A DNA stretch of 7,663 nt from Syntrophomonas sp. UBA4911. Lineage in GTDB: Bacteria > Bacillota > Syntrophomonadia > Syntrophomonadales > Syntrophomonadaceae. Shown piece after piece: positions 5,839 through 7,663 of the stretch; position 1 is the first letter of the stretch, and each line of letters starts with the position of its first letter. Below the pieces are notes generated by a model. That model saw nothing but the letters and a program-made list of their open reading frames with translations, did no database searches and was not told where the DNA came from. A program made the translations under genes and the position numbers. Location of the stretch: the NCBI GenBank assembly GCA_002398105.1, contig DHCD01000015.1, positions 14,114 through 21,776 of the forward strand, given 5' to 3'.

Positions 5839-5946
5839 GGCAAATACAGGGACGTCCTTCCCAACATGAGGACGTCCTTATCGCAGCAGTACTTTTCCAG
5901 CATTTGCCAGACAAGAACGTCCCCCGGTTTGCTCCCTCTATTTGCC
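5839..5946. repeat. 108-bp element with inverted terminal repeats and GGACGTCC units
   Basis: The ends form a 14-bp inverted repeat with one mismatch: GGCAAATACAGGGA at 5839-5852, and GGCAAATAGAGGGA when 5933-5946 is read on the other strand. Inside are two direct copies of GGACGTCCTT (5850-5859 and 5870-5879), a related AAGAACGTCCC at 5913-5923 in inverse orientation, and a third GGCAAAT core at 5902-5908 on the minus strand. The whole can fold into an imperfect hairpin. It fits between the wecB stop (6 bp away) and the downstream promoter and has no coding capacity. It resembles a MITE or REP-type extragenic element, probably dispersed in the genome, but no clear target duplication is visible. 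There is no T-run, so it is not a canonical terminator. Confidence 0.6.
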
Positions 5947-5952
5947 ATCAAT

Positions 5953-7083
5953 TCAGCTGGCGCCTACCCGCACATACAGAAAATCAGTCGCCACTTTCGC
6001 TATCCTGCGGGCGGCCTTGCCATCTCCATAAGGATTTATGGCCCGGGCCATTTTTTCATATGCGGTCGGATCACTGAGGAGGGTATAAGCCGCCTGGTAA
6101 ATACGCTGCCGGTTGGTTCCGGTCAGTTTTACCGTGCCTGCCTGCACCGCTTCCGGCCGTTCCGTAGTATCCCTTAAAACCAGCACCGGTTTACCCAGCG
6201 ACGGAGCCTCTTCCTGCAAGCCGCCGGAATCGGTCAGCACCAGATAGCAGCGATTCATCAGATTGGCAAAGGGCTCATAGTCCAGCGGTTCTATGAGGTG
6301 AAAGCGTTCCTTTTGACCCAGCATCTCCAGCGCTACATCCCTGACCACCGGATTTTTATGCACCGGAAATACCACTTCCACGTCCGGGAATTCATCAACC
6401 AGGTCAATTAATGCCTGGTAGATTTGCCGCATAGGTTCGCCCCAGTTTTCCCGCCGGTGGGTAGTAACCAAAAGAATACGCTTATGCAGATCAATTTCTG
6501 CCAGTTCCGGTGCGAAGCTGTAATCGTCGCGCACCGTATCCAGCAAAGCGTCAATGACAGTATTACCTGTCACCCAGATTTTAAACTGGGCGGTAGATTC
6601 AGCCAACAAGTTATCCCGCGAGGTATCGGTAGGAGCAAAGTGCAGCTCCGCCAGCCTCCCGGTCAAAGTGCGATTGATCTCTTCCGGGAACGGCGAATAC
6701 TTATTGCGGGTACGCAGCCCGGCCTCCACATGCCCTACCGGTATGCGCAGATAAAAAGCGGCCAGGGCGGCGGCAAAGGTGGTGGTGGTATCGCCGTGAA
6801 CCAGTACCAGATCAGGCTGTTCCTTTTCCAGTATAGTTTTCATCCCGCCCAGAACCCCTGCGGTTATAGTGAAAAGATCCTGCTTCTCTTTCATCAGATC
6901 CAAATCATAATCCGGTTTTATCTTAAACAGGGTCAGTACCTGATCCAGCATTTCCCGGTGCTGGGCCGTTACACAGACTATGGTATTGATGTCCTTAACC
7001 TTTTTTAATTCCTTAATGACCGGAGCCATCTTAATCGCCTCCGGCCTGGTTCCGAATACTACCATCACTTTTCCCAAATGCAC
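5953..7083 (-). CDS. wecB: UDP-N-acetylglucosamine 2-epimerase (non-hydrolysing)
   Basis: The 376-residue enzyme interconverts UDP-GlcNAc and UDP-ManNAc, supplying ManNAc for teichoic-acid linkage units or other envelope polysaccharides; the Bacillus counterpart is MnaA. It has the two-Rossmann GT-B layout and all the family motifs: GTRPEAIKMAP (11-21), HGDTTTT (96-102, D98), VEAGLRT (119-125, E120), FPEEINR (132-138, E134), THRRENWG (208-215, H209), and TDSGGLQEE (284-292). D98, E120, E134 and H209 occupy the positions of the catalytic or essential residues known in the E. coli enzyme. Length is normal. The GTG start at 7083 is supported by GGAGGT 6 nt upstream. It follows the flavoprotein gene by 71 bp. 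No dehydrogenase or glycosyltransferase for ManNAc use is in the window. Confidence 0.95.
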   Translation of the reverse strand: MHLGKVMVVFGTRPEAIKMAPVIKELKKVKDINTIVCVTAQHREMLDQVLTLFKIKPDYDLDLMKEKQDLFTITAGVLGGMKTILEKEQPDLVLVHGDTTTTFAAALAAFYLRIPVGHVEAGLRTRNKYSPFPEEINRTLTGRLAELHFAPTDTSRDNLLAESTAQFKIWVTGNTVIDALLDTVRDDYSFAPELAEIDLHKRILLVTTHRRENWGEPMRQIYQALIDLVDEFPDVEVVFPVHKNPVVRDVALEMLGQKERFHLIEPLDYEPFANLMNRCYLVLTDSGGLQEEAPSLGKPVLVLRDTTERPEAVQAGTVKLTGTNRQRIYQAAYTLLSDPTAYEKMARAINPYGDGKAARRIAKVATDFLYVRVGAS

Positions 7084-7130
7084 AGTATTACCTCCATTGA
7101 GATCAGATTGGGATGACGGATTAGGTCGAC

Positions 7131-7147
7131 ATGGGGACGGTCTTCTT
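7131..7147. repeat. Short GGGGACGGTCTTCTT repeat fragment
   Basis: ATGGGGACGGTCTTCTT lies in the 71-bp gap between the flavoprotein and wecB. It resembles the GGGGACGTTCTTGTC segment on the minus strand of the element at 5839-5946, and the GGGGACGGTTCTT-like extragenic sequences I recall being scattered in many Clostridia genomes, often near IS200-like transposases. It may be a degraded dispersed repeat. Both sequences are short, so chance similarity is possible. Confidence 0.35.
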
Positions 7148-7154
7148 AGCAGCC

Positions 7155-7565
7155 TTATTCTTTCTTTAACATGGATATCGGCAGGATATCGGTTATCTCA
7201 AATACCAGGCAGTTTTTTAAGGGGAAGGCTGCATAAGGAGTAGCTTCCAGGCGTTTTTTGATCCGTTCATAATACTCGCCTTCCGCCTGGTCTTCCTTAA
7301 GTTCCACATATACCCTTATGCCGTCCTTGGTCTTTTCATTATCAGTCAGCAGCACCATAAAAACACCCTTACCGGTCTCCTGCAGATTGGCATAAGTCCG
7401 GTCCGCTCCGAAACGGGCGCAGATTATGGTTTCATCATCAATCATCTCCAGTACGGAAATCACAGCAATATTAACATTATACCCTTTATCCGTCGTACTC
7501 AGGGTGGTGGATATATAATTGGCGTTCAGTAAATCCCGGGCCTTTTCCCGCAGCGATCTTTCCAT
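7155..7565 (-). CDS. Pyridoxamine 5'-phosphate oxidase-like FMN-binding split-barrel protein
   Basis: The 136-residue protein has the size and pattern of single-domain FMN split-barrel proteins: a leading helix (EKARDLLNAN), beta strands YISTTLSTT (17-25) and VNIAVISVLE (31-40), the strand TIICARFGADRTYANLQET (46-64), which contains the R.YANL motif, then VFMVLL (68-73), an RVYVELKE strand (84-91), a helix at 94-108 and a closing strand CLVFEITDI (119-127). Such proteins bind FMN or F420 as homodimers and act as small oxidoreductases or flavin-dependent sensors. The substrate cannot be predicted and it is not a true PdxH. The ATG at 7565 has only a G-rich ribosome site (GGGGGA). It has its own promoter at 7596-7624 and may cotranscribe wecB, since no terminator is seen in the 71-bp gap. 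Confidence 0.82.
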   Translation of the reverse strand: MERSLREKARDLLNANYISTTLSTTDKGYNVNIAVISVLEMIDDETIICARFGADRTYANLQETGKGVFMVLLTDNEKTKDGIRVYVELKEDQAEGEYYERIKKRLEATPYAAFPLKNCLVFEITDILPISMLKKE

Positions 7566-7595
7566 CCCATATCCCCCATATAATATCTTTAGCCC

Positions 7596-7624
7596 ATAGT
7601 AATATATCAGACCAGGTAAGTCAA
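7596..7624 (-). promoter_or_regulatory. Sigma-A promoter for the FMN-binding protein gene
   Basis: TTGACT (-35, 5 of 6) at 7619-7624 and TACTAT (-10, 4 of 6) at 7596-7601 are separated by the ideal 17 bp. Transcription would start near 7589, about 24 nt before the ATG. The surrounding AT-rich sequence supports it. Confidence 0.5.
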
Positions 7625-7663
7625 AATCGTTCAGGGGGACTCACTGCGGTGACGGGTAAGCAC

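Noticed and set aside
5820..6177. Remnant of a transposase gene around the inverted-repeat element
   Set aside because: The open frames there are short, overlap the wecB 3' end and show no transposase motif on either strand.

Overview
The window looks like chromosomal DNA of an endospore-former-type Firmicute, most likely a Clostridia member (Syntrophomonadaceae or Peptococcaceae style). The reasons are strong AGGAGG-type ribosome binding sites, use of GTG and TTG starts, moderate GC content, DegS/DegU and ComFC proteins, and a gene order that parallels the Bacillus subtilis degS-degU-comF-yvyF-flgM-flgN locus. The genus is an inference. All nine genes are on the minus strand, so transcription runs from high to low coordinates.

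In order of transcription: (1) a small FMN-binding split-barrel protein (7155-7565) with its own sigma-A-like promoter; (2) UDP-N-acetylglucosamine 2-epimerase WecB/MnaA (5953-7083); (3) a 218-bp spacer with a 108-bp inverted-repeat element and a strong promoter; (4) a phosphohexomutase (4304-5731), then the cytoplasmic sensor kinase DegS (3103-4284) and response regulator DegU (2466-3110), packed like one operon; (5) a 99-codon membrane-anchored protein of unknown function (2061-2360); (6) a 207-bp spacer with promoter-like sequences and an inverted repeat; (7) the competence protein ComFC (1134-1853) and the zinc-ribbon flagellar-operon protein YvyF (675-1106); (8) a spacer with an intrinsic terminator; (9) the anti-sigma factor FlgM (174-470) and the first 52 codons of the chaperone FlgN (1-158), cut by the window edge.

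Taken together the locus links cell-surface sugar precursor supply (mutase, epimerase) to a two-component switch (DegS-DegU) and to two DegU-connected lifestyle outputs known from Bacillus: DNA uptake (ComFC) and late flagellar assembly (YvyF, FlgM, FlgN). ComFA and ComFB, which sit beside ComFC in Bacillus, are absent, and the unknown 99-residue protein lies in that interval.

No rRNA, tRNA, CRISPR array or intact transposase gene was seen. No gene-free stretch exceeds 300 bp; the longest are 5732-5952, 1854-2060 and 471-674, all described below. I see no convincing new multi-gene system. The best leads are the inverted-repeat element with its related fragment at 7131-7147, the unknown gene, and the terminator/promoter arrangement before flgM.
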